This document shows, in pieces, positions 42,897 to 51,220 of a stretch of 64,000 nt of DNA. Each line of letters begins with the position of its first letter. The stretch's first letter is position 1. This DNA is from M0108 sp937862735 (lineage in GTDB: Bacteria; Pseudomonadota; Gammaproteobacteria; Chromatiales; Chromatiaceae): the NCBI GenBank assembly GCA_937862735.1, contig CALMDH010000304.1, positions 1-64,000 on the forward strand, written 5' to 3'. The notes under the pieces are model-generated. The model made no database searches and had not been told where the DNA came from. It was given only the letters and a program-made list of their open reading frames with translations. A program made the position numbers and the translations under genes.

Positions 42897-45533
42897 ATGC
42901 GTTGCGTCAAGCCGCTATCTGCCTCCCTGCTGACCCGTCCCTTTGAACATGGCGGGCGCTTCATGCTGGGCGTTTCGGTCCTGCTCTTTTCGACCCTGGG
43001 CCGCCCCGGCCGGCTCCTGACCGAACAGGCCCTCTGGCCCTTCTGGGCGAACCGACCCGAGTCTCAGGGTCCCTTGGAGGAAGGTTATCCGCGCCCCCGG
43101 GCGGAATATCTCATCGGCGCGACGGCCTTCACCCGTCCCGATAAGCCGCGGGCCTGTCGGGTCCGCGCCCAGGTCGGTGGTCTGAGCAAGGAATTGGTTG
43201 TCTGGGGACCGCGCTTTTGGGAGGGTGATCGTCCCTCGGTCCCCCACCCCTTCGAGCGCTTGCCGCTCAACTGGACCCAGACCTATGGGGGGGAGGATTT
43301 TCCGAAAAACCCCATCGGCATGGGGCGGCGCGACAGCGAGATCCATGGGATGCGCCTGCGCCTGTTGCCGCGGGTGGAATATCCCGATCAGCCTCTGACC
43401 AGCCCGACCGGCATCGGCCGCCCGGCCGGTTTTGGCCCCCTGGATCCAACCTGGGCGACCCGAGCCGCCAAGCGCGGGACCTATGACGCGGCCTGGCTGG
43501 AGCGGGACTATCCCGGCCTGGCCAGGGATCTGGACGGGAGCTTTTTCAACCTGGCCCCGGAGGACCAGCAGCAAGCCGCGCCCTTCCGCGGCGACGAGGA
43601 CTATGCCTTCGACCTGCTGCATCCGGAGATCGACCGCCTCGCAGGGACCTTGCCAGGCCTCGCCGCGCGGGTCTTCGCGACCCGGCGCGCGGCGGGGGGA
43701 CAGGAGTTCGAAGAGGTCGGCATGTCGCTCAAGGCGCTCTGGTTTTTTCCGGAGGAGGAGCGTTTGATCCAGGTCTTTCAAGGCTGGATGCCGATCGCGG
43801 AGGACGATGCCGCGGATGTGCTCGAGCTGCTGACCGCCGTCGAGCGACTAGGGGAGAGCCGTCCCCTCGAGCATTATCGCGGCGTTGGCGACCGTCGACG
43901 CGATCCTCAGCGGGGTGCGCTGGAATTCCTGCGCGAATCCGATCTGATGCCTGCGGATCTCGCCGTATCCCTGTTCAATCCCCCGGACCAGCCGAGTCTG
44001 GCCTACACGCGCGCCATGCGCCGTGCCGCGCGGGAGCGCGCCGAGGCCCGCTCTCTGGTCGCCACCCATGGCCTGGATCCCGACGAACACGGGCCGCCGC
44101 TCGACCTGGCGGAACCACCGCGGATTCGGACCCTCGATGATCTGATCGAGGTCCGCCAGCGGATGGAGGCCGAATCCGCCGCGGTTGCCGCTCGCGTGGA
44201 ACAAGAAAAGGGCGCGGCCCTGGAGGGGGTGCGCGAGGTCCTGGCGTGCGCGGGTGGGGATTTCGCCCTGATCGAGCGCGAGATGAGTGGGGAGTTGACC
44301 CGGGGGCCGCCCCGGCCAAGCGCGGAGCCTTTGATCGCCGATCTGACCCACCTCGTCCAGGAAGGGCGCGCCACCGGCGGCCATGTCGCCGAACTGGAGC
44401 AAATGCTGGCCGATCCGGCCATCCTGGCCCGCTGGCGCGAGGCGGATCGGCAGCAGCTTGCCGCCTATCAGGCGATGGGCCACCACCAGGTGCCGCCCGA
44501 CCCGCTGGCGGCATCCGCCCAGGCCGAACGGCGTGCGCGGGTCCAGGCCGAGCTTGCCCGTCATGGCTCCCTGGCGGGCTGGGATCTGACCCGGGCGGAC
44601 CTGACCCAGATGGATCTGCGCGGGGCGGACCTGGGGGGTGCCCTGCTGGAGGGGGCCGACCTCAGCGGTGCCCGGCTCGACCAGGCCCAATTGAGCCGGG
44701 CCATGCTGGCTCACGCGCGGATGATCGGGACCAGCCTGGCCGGTGCCGATCTGCGCGAGTGCAATCTGGGAGGGGCCCAGATCGCGCGGTCGGATCTCAG
44801 CGGTGCCGATTTGAGCGCCGCCATCCTGGAAGGGGCGCAATTGAGTAATTCGAGCCTGCGCGGTGCCCGGATCGACGGGCTGCGCCTCACCGGCGCCCTG
44901 ATCGTCGCGGTGGATTTCTCCGAGACCCACAGCGAGGCGATGCTCCTGCTGCGGGAGATCGATCTGCGGGGTTGCCGTTTCGTCGGGGTCCGCTATGCCC
45001 AGGCGGTCTTCCAGGATTGCGATCTTGGCGAGGTCGATATGTCGGGCGCCGCCATCACCAAGGCCGCCTTCGTCGGGATTCGGGCCTCCCAAGCCTGTTT
45101 TCGCGGTCTGAGTCTGGCGGTAGGCTGCTTTGCCCTGGGTTGCTGGTTGGAGGGGGCGGATTTCAGCGGCGCCCAACTGAACGAGGTCTCGTTTCGGGAT
45201 ACTCCCCTCCGTGGCGCCAACTTCAGCCATGCCCAACTGCGCGGGAGCGATTTCAGTGGCTGCGATCTGAGGGAGAGCCGCTTTTACGGCGCCGATGCCC
45301 GCGGCGCCCGGCTGGTGCGGGCCGACCTGGGAGCCGCCGATCTAAGCTCCTGCAACCTCGCCGGGGCGGTCCTCCAGCACGCCCTCCTCGCGGGGACGTC
45401 CCTGTCCCATGCGAATCTCCACGAGGCCGATCTGGCCCGCATCAGGGTCGTTGGGCAGGTGAGCTTCGCGGGCGCCATCTTCACGCGCGCCAGAACCCGA
45501 CCGCGCCATCGCCGGGATGGGGGGGAGGGCTGA
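42897..45533 (+). CDS. DUF2169-pentapeptide-repeat fusion, T6SS effector adaptor
   Basis: 878 residues. The first 330 or so are a DUF2169 domain (KPLSASLLTRPFEHGGRFMLGVSVLL, FERLPLNWTQTYGGEDFPKNPIGMGRR, RVFATRRAAGGQEFEEVGMSLKALWFFPEEERLIQVFQGW), the class of T6SS adaptors that load effectors onto VgrG. A helical middle region (about 360-560) joins it to a long pentapeptide-repeat right-handed helix (565-870; A(D/N)LSGA pattern). The gene follows vgrG by 14 bases. Pentapeptide helices can mimic DNA or act as a scaffold; here a role in binding or sheltering cargo fits the context but is inferred. Confidence 0.85.
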   Translation: MRCVKPLSASLLTRPFEHGGRFMLGVSVLLFSTLGRPGRLLTEQALWPFWANRPESQGPLEEGYPRPRAEYLIGATAFTRPDKPRACRVRAQVGGLSKELVVWGPRFWEGDRPSVPHPFERLPLNWTQTYGGEDFPKNPIGMGRRDSEIHGMRLRLLPRVEYPDQPLTSPTGIGRPAGFGPLDPTWATRAAKRGTYDAAWLERDYPGLARDLDGSFFNLAPEDQQQAAPFRGDEDYAFDLLHPEIDRLAGTLPGLAARVFATRRAAGGQEFEEVGMSLKALWFFPEEERLIQVFQGWMPIAEDDAADVLELLTAVERLGESRPLEHYRGVGDRRRDPQRGALEFLRESDLMPADLAVSLFNPPDQPSLAYTRAMRRAARERAEARSLVATHGLDPDEHGPPLDLAEPPRIRTLDDLIEVRQRMEAESAAVAARVEQEKGAALEGVREVLACAGGDFALIEREMSGELTRGPPRPSAEPLIADLTHLVQEGRATGGHVAELEQMLADPAILARWREADRQQLAAYQAMGHHQVPPDPLAASAQAERRARVQAELARHGSLAGWDLTRADLTQMDLRGADLGGALLEGADLSGARLDQAQLSRAMLAHARMIGTSLAGADLRECNLGGAQIARSDLSGADLSAAILEGAQLSNSSLRGARIDGLRLTGALIVAVDFSETHSEAMLLLREIDLRGCRFVGVRYAQAVFQDCDLGEVDMSGAAITKAAFVGIRASQACFRGLSLAVGCFALGCWLEGADFSGAQLNEVSFRDTPLRGANFSHAQLRGSDFSGCDLRESRFYGADARGARLVRADLGAADLSSCNLAGAVLQHALLAGTSLSHANLHEADLARIRVVGQVSFAGAIFTRARTRPRHRRDGGEG

Positions 45534-45540
45534 GGTTCCC

Positions 45541-46608
45541 ATGGACCGCGAGGAGTTAGTGCGCCGTGCCCAGGAGGCCGAGCTGGTCAGTGGCGAGAGC
45601 TTGTGCCAGCTCGACTTGAGCGGGGCGGATCTGGCGGCCCTCCGGTTCGACCACTGCCAACTCGACCGCCTCGACCTGAGGGGTGCCGATCTGACCGACT
45701 GCCAGTTCCTGCACTGCCGGTTACAGCACTGTCGCCTGGATGGGGCCCAACTCACCGGTACCGTCTTTTTTGGCTCTGAACTGGCCTCGGTCTCCGTGGC
45801 CGAGGGGCGGATCGAAAATGCCAACTGGCACCAATGTCAGCTTCGTGGGGTCATTTTCGATCGGGTGCAGCTCCGCTTTGCGTCCTTCAGCCATGGCCAG
45901 TTGGAGGAGGTCTGCTTTAGGGAGGCACGGCTTGAGCAGCTCATCATGACCAACCTAACGTGCGGCACCCTGGATTTCACGGACGCCCACCTGGAGCGGA
46001 CCGTGCTGCTCGAATGCGATCTGCAACGCGCTGACTTTACCAAAGCCCGCTTTGAGTTCGTGGTCCTTACCAAGAGCAAGCTGGCCGGGCAGCGTTTCAG
46101 CGGCCAGACATTCGCCTTCACGCAATTCAGCGAGGCCGATCTGACCGGATGTGACTTCAGCCGGGCGCACCTCAGGCAGGCCAATTTCACCTCGGCCCAT
46201 ATGCAAGGGGCCTGCTTCACAGGGGCCCAAGCCCCCCAGGCCATCTTCCTCCAGGCCCAACTGGAAGATGCGGATTTTGCCGACGCCGATCTGACCCAGG
46301 CGATTTGGCAGGGCGCCCAAGCCACGCGGACCTCATTTTTGCGTGCCAAACTCTACCAGGGCAATTTCGTCGCGGCCGACCTGAGCCATGCCGATTTGCG
46401 CGGGGCGGACCTGACCTATGCCGACCTCTCCCATGCCACTCTGGAGGAGGCCAACCTCAGCGGGGCGAGACTCTTCAGGGCCAAGCTCCACCGGGTGCGC
46501 GATCGCGGGGCCCAATTCACCGACCGCGGCCAGGCCCTCGGCGATGACCCTGAGCAGCTCGCCGCCGAACAATGGCGCCCCCAACCCAGACCCGAGTCAC
46601 CGCGATGA
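45541..46608 (+). CDS. Pentapeptide-repeat protein of the T6SS adaptor module
   Basis: 355 residues from the ATG at 45541, 7 bases after the fusion gene. It is almost entirely pentapeptide repeats (LDLSGADLAALRFDHCQLDRLDLRGADL and so on), with an HCQL/HCRLQ variant containing cysteines early and classical ADLSHADLRGADLTYADLSHA units late. No DUF2169 domain. It probably arose beside the C-terminal half of the upstream fusion and could form a complex with it. DNA-mimic, immunity and scaffold roles are all possible. Confidence 0.85.
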   Translation: MDREELVRRAQEAELVSGESLCQLDLSGADLAALRFDHCQLDRLDLRGADLTDCQFLHCRLQHCRLDGAQLTGTVFFGSELASVSVAEGRIENANWHQCQLRGVIFDRVQLRFASFSHGQLEEVCFREARLEQLIMTNLTCGTLDFTDAHLERTVLLECDLQRADFTKARFEFVVLTKSKLAGQRFSGQTFAFTQFSEADLTGCDFSRAHLRQANFTSAHMQGACFTGAQAPQAIFLQAQLEDADFADADLTQAIWQGAQATRTSFLRAKLYQGNFVAADLSHADLRGADLTYADLSHATLEEANLSGARLFRAKLHRVRDRGAQFTDRGQALGDDPEQLAAEQWRPQPRPESPR

Positions 46609-46690
46609 AAGCGAACCCGCGGGTCCCCGTTCATTCAACCCCGATCAGAAGCCCGCTGACCGATCGGGACCAGCCTAGAGAGAGATTGCC

Positions 46691-47359
46691 ATGGATGCCT
46701 TGAGCCCCGAACACCCGATACGACTGCGTCCCTTTCCCCTCCACGTGGATGGCGTGGTGCTCGCGATCGAGGATGATCTGGCCTGGTTTCGCATCGGCAC
46801 GGCCACCGGTGAACTGCGGGCCCGACGCGCCCTCGGTTGTCTGGTCTGGCCCGAGGTCGACGATCGGGTGCTGACCTCGGTGGGCCTGACCGACGAGCCC
46901 TTTCTGATCGCGGTGCTCGAACGTCCCTCCGGCACCCCCTTGCGGCTGGTCCTAACGCGGGAGACGCAGATCGAGGTCGCCGGAGGCGGCGGGATGAGCC
47001 TGAAAGTCGACGGCCCTCTAGACCTGGGTTCCCAGGCCACCCTCAGCCTGGATGGCCCGGAGGTGGTGGTTCGCGGCGGTACCTTGACCTTAGCCGCCCA
47101 GCGTCTCAGCGTCATTGCCCGCGAGGCCCTGGCAACCTTGCGGATCAGCCGCCTGATCGGGGACCTGATCGAAGCGACCGCAGAATGCTTACATCTGCGC
47201 CTCGACCGGTCCCGGCGCACGGTCAGGGATCTGGACCAGGTGCACGCGGGTACGCTCGAATTACGCGCCGAGCAGCTCGCCCACCTCCAGTGCGACACCC
47301 TGGTTGCCACCGCCCAGCGCCTGGTGAAGATCGATGGCGAACAGATTCACCTTGGTTAG
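46691..47359 (+). CDS. DUF3540 domain protein of the T6SS adaptor module
   Basis: 222 residues. The N-terminal half is an OB-like beta region (VDGVVLAIEDDLAWFRIGTATGELRARRALGCLVWPEVDDRVL), then repeating beta strands (ISLD-GPEVVVRGGTLTLAAQRL) and a short helical end. DUF3540 proteins are found with DUF2169 and DUF4150 partners in T6SS effector clusters, as here, and are presumed part of the spike tip or cargo attachment. No catalytic motif is seen. Confidence 0.8.
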   Translation: MDALSPEHPIRLRPFPLHVDGVVLAIEDDLAWFRIGTATGELRARRALGCLVWPEVDDRVLTSVGLTDEPFLIAVLERPSGTPLRLVLTRETQIEVAGGGGMSLKVDGPLDLGSQATLSLDGPEVVVRGGTLTLAAQRLSVIAREALATLRISRLIGDLIEATAECLHLRLDRSRRTVRDLDQVHAGTLELRAEQLAHLQCDTLVATAQRLVKIDGEQIHLG

Positions 47360-47370
47360 GAGATAAGGCC

Positions 47371-47766
47371 ATGTTTGCAAATGCGCAGATGATGGGCACT
47401 GACACCGCCTTCCCGGACGTCTGCCTAACCCCCAGTCCCGCTGGCCCGGTACCGGTACCCTATCCGAACATCGCCATGGGGCCCATGGCGGTCCCCAACG
47501 TGCCCAACATCCTCTTCATGGGTACGCCCGCGCACAACCTGGGGACCACCATCCCCATGACCAACGGCGATAATGCGGGCCTGGCGACGGGCGTCGCCTC
47601 GGGGACCGTCATGGGTCCCTCACGCCACCTGACCGGCGCCTTCTCCATCCTGATTAAAGGGATGCCGGCCAGCCGCATGACCAGCATGGCACTGCAGAAC
47701 AATACCAACGCACCAGGTTGTCGGGTGGTCCCGAGCCAGACGAAAATTCTGATGTTGGCGCCATAA
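47371..47766 (+). CDS. DUF4150 PAAR-like spike-tip protein
   Basis: 131 residues, ATG at 47371 with an AGGAG site 8 bases before, 11 bases after the DUF3540 gene. The PAAR-like core is visible (DVCLTPSPAGPVPVPYPNIAMGPMA, NIPMTNGDNAG-type, and a conserved Gly/Met-rich PSRHLTGAFSILIKGMPASRMTS). It would cap the VgrG needle. There is no C-terminal toxin domain, so cargo must attach non-covalently, in line with the adaptor genes. Confidence 0.88.
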   Translation: MFANAQMMGTDTAFPDVCLTPSPAGPVPVPYPNIAMGPMAVPNVPNILFMGTPAHNLGTTIPMTNGDNAGLATGVASGTVMGPSRHLTGAFSILIKGMPASRMTSMALQNNTNAPGCRVVPSQTKILMLAP

Positions 47767-47815
47767 GAGCATTTTGACCGTTCACCGACCTGATCATCCG
47801 AGCGAGAATGGGCCT

Positions 47816-48289
47816 ATGTCCAATGCGAGCGAGCTTTACGACCGTGATTATCACGTCTGGGCGCAGAAACAGATCGAGCTGTTGAGCGCCAGGCGTTTTA
47901 CCGATCTGGACGTCGTGCACCTTGTTGAGGAGCTGGCAGAGATGGGACGCAGCGAGCGCAACGAATTGGAAAATCGTCTTGTGGTCCTTCTAGCCCATCT
48001 CCTGAAATGGGAATTTCAATACGGCCAGCTCTCCGATCGCTGGCAGGAATTCAAGGGTGACTCTTGGCGGACCACGATCCTCGGCCAGCGTGATCGAATC
48101 GCCAAACGGCTGGAAAAATCGCCTGGGCTCAGGCCTGTTCTCGGGGATCTGATCGAAGAGGCCTATCAGGACGCGGCCAGATTGGCGGCGAAAGAGACTG
48201 GCATCCCTTTTGACCGTTTCCCACCTCTCTGCCCATACACGCAGGTGCAGATCCTGGATGAAGAGTTTTTTCCCGAGCACGCTGGTTAA
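47816..48289 (+). CDS. DUF29 family protein
   Basis: 157 residues from the ATG at 47816. It fits the all-helical DUF29 family (LYDRDYHVWAQKQIELLSARRFTDLDVVHLVEELAEMGRSERNELENRLVVLLAHLLKWEFQ). DUF29 proteins have no established function and occur in variable copy number near mobile and defence genes. Its place directly after the PAAR-like gene could make it a passenger of the effector module, an immunity factor or an unrelated insertion; I cannot choose. Confidence 0.75.
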   Translation: MSNASELYDRDYHVWAQKQIELLSARRFTDLDVVHLVEELAEMGRSERNELENRLVVLLAHLLKWEFQYGQLSDRWQEFKGDSWRTTILGQRDRIAKRLEKSPGLRPVLGDLIEEAYQDAARLAAKETGIPFDRFPPLCPYTQVQILDEEFFPEHAG

Positions 48290-48552
48290 ACCTGGCCATC
48301 CAAGGATTTCCTGTACCGTCCCGAAGCTTGCGCACCACTTCTAGTGGCGAGCGGCCCTCGGGAATCAGGTTGACTAGAGGTACCCAAGGCCCTGCCAACA
48401 CCCTAGCTGCAACGGGGACGAACCACCTGAGGATGTGACTGTCTCGATGCTCACTGCGCTTGCTGAAATCCGGAATCAACGGTTTTCAGCCTAGTCTGTC
48501 GATGGTCAGGCGTGCCGGCGACAATCCTGGCCATCAGCCGGAACGAGGTTAA
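48290..48552. other. Intergenic region before the FHA-transglycosylase gene
   Basis: About 260 bases with no real open frame. No clear promoter, terminator or repeat was found. It separates the adaptor module from the FHA fusion, so a new transcript may begin here. Confidence 0.4.
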
Positions 48553-50016
48553 ATGCCTAACATCGAAGAGACCATTCTCGCCCATCACGGGTCCGTGCCG
48601 GATTCGCTCCCGGCGATCGAGGTCGAATACCAGGATGGCCGTAACATCACCTGTCGGGCCTATTACCGCCAAGCACTCCTGATTGGCCGCGGCGATGACT
48701 GCGCGCTGCGGATCATGCATGCCGAGGTGAGCCGCCATCATCTGGCGATCTATCCCGAGGGAGGGCAATGGTGGGCGCGTGATCTCAGCAGCCGCAACGG
48801 CACCCTGATCGACGGGCAACGGATCGATGCGGTGCCGCTGCACGGGACGACCACTCTGTCCCTGGGCGGCGGGGGGCCGAAGATCAAACTGATCCTGCCC
48901 AAACTGGGCGCGGATCGGCCCGAGCAACACTCCCTGGAGCAGATCGCCCGGCATTACTTCGATGCCAGCCAGGGGGATGGGGCCGGGGAACACACCCTGA
49001 TGGTGAGGCAAGCCTTTTCCGACCTGAAGCGGCGGCAGCGCACCCTCTACCTTGGCCTGATCGGCTTCGTCCTCTTGCTGTTGATGCTGGTCGGTAGCTT
49101 TGCCATCTACCAGCACTTGCAGTTGGAACATACCGCCAGGCTGGCCAACGACATCTTCTACGACATGAAGGAGATCGAGTTGCAGATCGCCAATCTGGAG
49201 GCGAGCGTCGATGCGGAGGCCTCCGCCGAGCTGAAGGCCCAGGTGGCGGAATCGAAGCGGCGACTTGCGTCCATGCGGGAGCGCTACGACCTCTTCGTGG
49301 AACAGATCCAGGCCGCGCGCCCGGTCCCGCTGAATACGGAAGACAAACTGATCCTGCACATGGCCAGGGTCTTTGGCGAAACGGAAGTAGATGTCCCCGA
49401 GGAATTCGCCGCGGAGGTCAAGACCTATATCCGCAAATGGCAGTCCTCACCAAGGTTGCCCCGCGCCATCCGCCGACTCCATGAAAACGGCTATGCCCCG
49501 ACGATCCAGCGGGCGCTCACGGACCAGGGCCTGCCGCCTCAATTCCTTTATCTGGCGATGCAGGAAAGCAATTTTCAGCCAGAGATCGTCGGCCCCCCCA
49601 CCCGCTACGGTCGCGCCAAGGGCATGTGGCAGTTCATCCCGGAAACCGCCCGTCGTTACGGCCTACAGCCCGGCCCCCTGCAAAGTCTCGGGGAATACGA
49701 CCCGGCGGATGAGCGGCACGATTTCACCAAATCGACCCTGGCGGCGGCGAAATATCTGAAGGATATCTACCGCACCGATGCCCAGGCCTCGGGTCTTTTG
49801 GTCATGGCCTCCTACAACTGGGGGGAGGGCAACGTCATCAAGCGCTTGCGCCAGATGCCAGAAAATCCTCGCGATCGCAACTTCTGGTTACTCTTGCGGG
49901 AGCACAAGATCCCCCAAGAGACCTATGACTATGTCTTCTACATCTTTTCGGCGGCGGTGATCGGCGAGAATCCGAGCCTCTTCGGCTTTGACTTCAAGAA
50001 TCCCTTGACCCCTTGA
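48553..50016 (+). CDS. FHA-transmembrane-lytic transglycosylase fusion (T6SS-linked)
   Basis: 487 residues. An N-terminal FHA domain (G45-R46, S60-R61-H62, N82-G83, the phosphothreonine-binding residues) is followed by one transmembrane helix (165-186), a coiled-coil spacer (195-255) and an SLT lytic transglycosylase domain (325-470) with catalytic Glu338 in LAMQESNFQPE and GMWQF at 357-361. The FHA would be in the cytoplasm and the lyase in the periplasm. It likely opens peptidoglycan for the T6SS membrane complex, perhaps gated by the PpkA-like kinase encoded nearby. This domain order is unusual and is the clearest functional novelty of the cluster. Confidence 0.85.
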   Translation: MPNIEETILAHHGSVPDSLPAIEVEYQDGRNITCRAYYRQALLIGRGDDCALRIMHAEVSRHHLAIYPEGGQWWARDLSSRNGTLIDGQRIDAVPLHGTTTLSLGGGGPKIKLILPKLGADRPEQHSLEQIARHYFDASQGDGAGEHTLMVRQAFSDLKRRQRTLYLGLIGFVLLLLMLVGSFAIYQHLQLEHTARLANDIFYDMKEIELQIANLEASVDAEASAELKAQVAESKRRLASMRERYDLFVEQIQAARPVPLNTEDKLILHMARVFGETEVDVPEEFAAEVKTYIRKWQSSPRLPRAIRRLHENGYAPTIQRALTDQGLPPQFLYLAMQESNFQPEIVGPPTRYGRAKGMWQFIPETARRYGLQPGPLQSLGEYDPADERHDFTKSTLAAAKYLKDIYRTDAQASGLLVMASYNWGEGNVIKRLRQMPENPRDRNFWLLLREHKIPQETYDYVFYIFSAAVIGENPSLFGFDFKNPLTP

Positions 50017-50061
50017 TCCCATGAGGATTGAGCGCGGGGGGACACTGGGGGGAGCGGGAAG

Positions 50062-51117
50062 GTGGGCCTTGATACCCTGACCCCCGCGGTGATGCGGCTA
50101 GGAAGGGGGAAGACAACTCCCTCGGCTGACGGAGTCCCCTCAGGCTGGGCGGGTTATGCCTGGTCGATCCTGGCAGCGGTTGTCATCCTTGGTGGATGTG
50201 CCACGACCGGCCCATGGTCAAGTGACCCACGTACCCTATCCCCACCCCAGGATGAGGAGGGAATACACGGAATACAGGAAATACAGGGAGTACAGGGAAT
50301 CGAGTCCTTGGTCACCACTGGCGACCCTTTTCGCCATCTCATCCTTAGGCACCCTGGCCTCGGGCAGCCGGATGGGGAGAGGGAGATCATGGAGAAACAG
50401 AAGAACATGGTGATGGGGGAGAATGGCGAGAATGAGGAGAACGGGGTGATGGGGGAGAATGGCGAGAATGAGGAGAACGGGGTGATGGGGGAGATCAGGG
50501 AACTCCACGTCTATCTCGAAGGCGATGGCCGACCCTGGCTGACCCGCTATCAGGTCGCCTCCGATCCTACCGGTCAAGACCTCCTGGCGCTGCGGCTAAT
50601 GGCGCGGGACCCGGTGGCCAGCATCTACCTCGGTCGGCCCTGCTATCACGGCCTCGCGGGGGACCCCGGCTGCCAACCCTGGTGGTGGACCCATGGTCGT
50701 TACAGCCCAGAGGTCGTCCGGACCCTGGTGGCGGCCATCAGGGGCATCCTCCCGCCACGCCCGCCAGCCCGAATCACCTTGATCGGCTACAGCGGTGGCG
50801 GGGTCCTTGCCCTGCTGATGGCGCCCCATCTGGAAGGGGTCGTGCAGGTGATCACCATCGCCGCCAATCTGGATACCGACGCCTGGGCTGAATACCACCG
50901 TTACAGCCCCTTGAGCGGATCGCTCAATCCCTCCCGTCAGGCACCCTTGGATGAGGGCATCCGCCAACTGCACCTGATCGGGGATCAGGACGCCAGGGTC
51001 CCCCTCGCCAGCCTCACCGCCTACCTAGCCCGCAACCCCAAGGTGACCCTCAGGATCCTTCCCGGCTTCGATCACCACTGCTGCTGGGAGGAACACTGGC
51101 CTGACATCTTAAGGTAA
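50062..51117 (+). CDS. Lipoprotein-type alpha/beta hydrolase
   Basis: 351 residues from a GTG at 50062. A hydrophobic segment and lipobox (VVILGGC, about residues 40-47) suggest a lipid-anchored protein. The nucleophile elbow is LIGYSGGGVLALL (GxSxG), with Asp in LIGDQDARVPL and His in PGFDHHCCW, a plausible Ser-Asp-His triad of an esterase/lipase fold. Residues 65-145 are repeat-rich (below) and give the protein an unstructured spacer. It follows the FHA fusion by 46 bases and may be a cargo, an envelope esterase or a self-protection factor of the T6SS. Confidence 0.7.
   Translation: MGLDTLTPAVMRLGRGKTTPSADGVPSGWAGYAWSILAAVVILGGCATTGPWSSDPRTLSPPQDEEGIHGIQEIQGVQGIESLVTTGDPFRHLILRHPGLGQPDGEREIMEKQKNMVMGENGENEENGVMGENGENEENGVMGEIRELHVYLEGDGRPWLTRYQVASDPTGQDLLALRLMARDPVASIYLGRPCYHGLAGDPGCQPWWWTHGRYSPEVVRTLVAAIRGILPPRPPARITLIGYSGGGVLALLMAPHLEGVVQVITIAANLDTDAWAEYHRYSPLSGSLNPSRQAPLDEGIRQLHLIGDQDARVPLASLTAYLARNPKVTLRILPGFDHHCCWEEHWPDILR
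50260..50304. repeat. 9-base tandem repeat in the lipoprotein hydrolase
   Basis: Five units such as GGAATACAC, GGAATACAG and GAAATACAG encode alternating Ile-Gln/His-Gly and Ile-Gln-Glu tripeptides. Frame is kept at any copy number. Confidence 0.8.
50413..50484. repeat. Exact 36-base duplication in the lipoprotein hydrolase
   Basis: Two identical 36-base units start at 50413 and 50449 and a third begins at 50485 before diverging. Each encodes a Gly-Glu-Asn-rich dodecapeptide (GENGENEENGVM). Perfect identity points to a recent event. Confidence 0.9.
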
Positions 51118-51150
51118 CCCATGCCTTGGAAGGCGTTCCTTCCCTGAGGA

Positions 51151-51175
51151 TCGGCCGACCTTGAGGGTCGGCCGA
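51151..51175. terminator. Hairpin between the convergent hydrolase and autotransporter genes
   Basis: TCGGCCGACC (51151-51160) and GGTCGGCCGA (51166-51175) form a perfect 10-base stem with a TTGAG loop. There is no T-run, so transcript ending here would not be by the classic intrinsic route, but the position between two convergent genes suits a terminator role. Confidence 0.45.
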
Positions 51176-51220
51176 CCCACCGCCGGGTGACCGGACGCAA
51201 TCGGATTCGACTAGGCGCGA

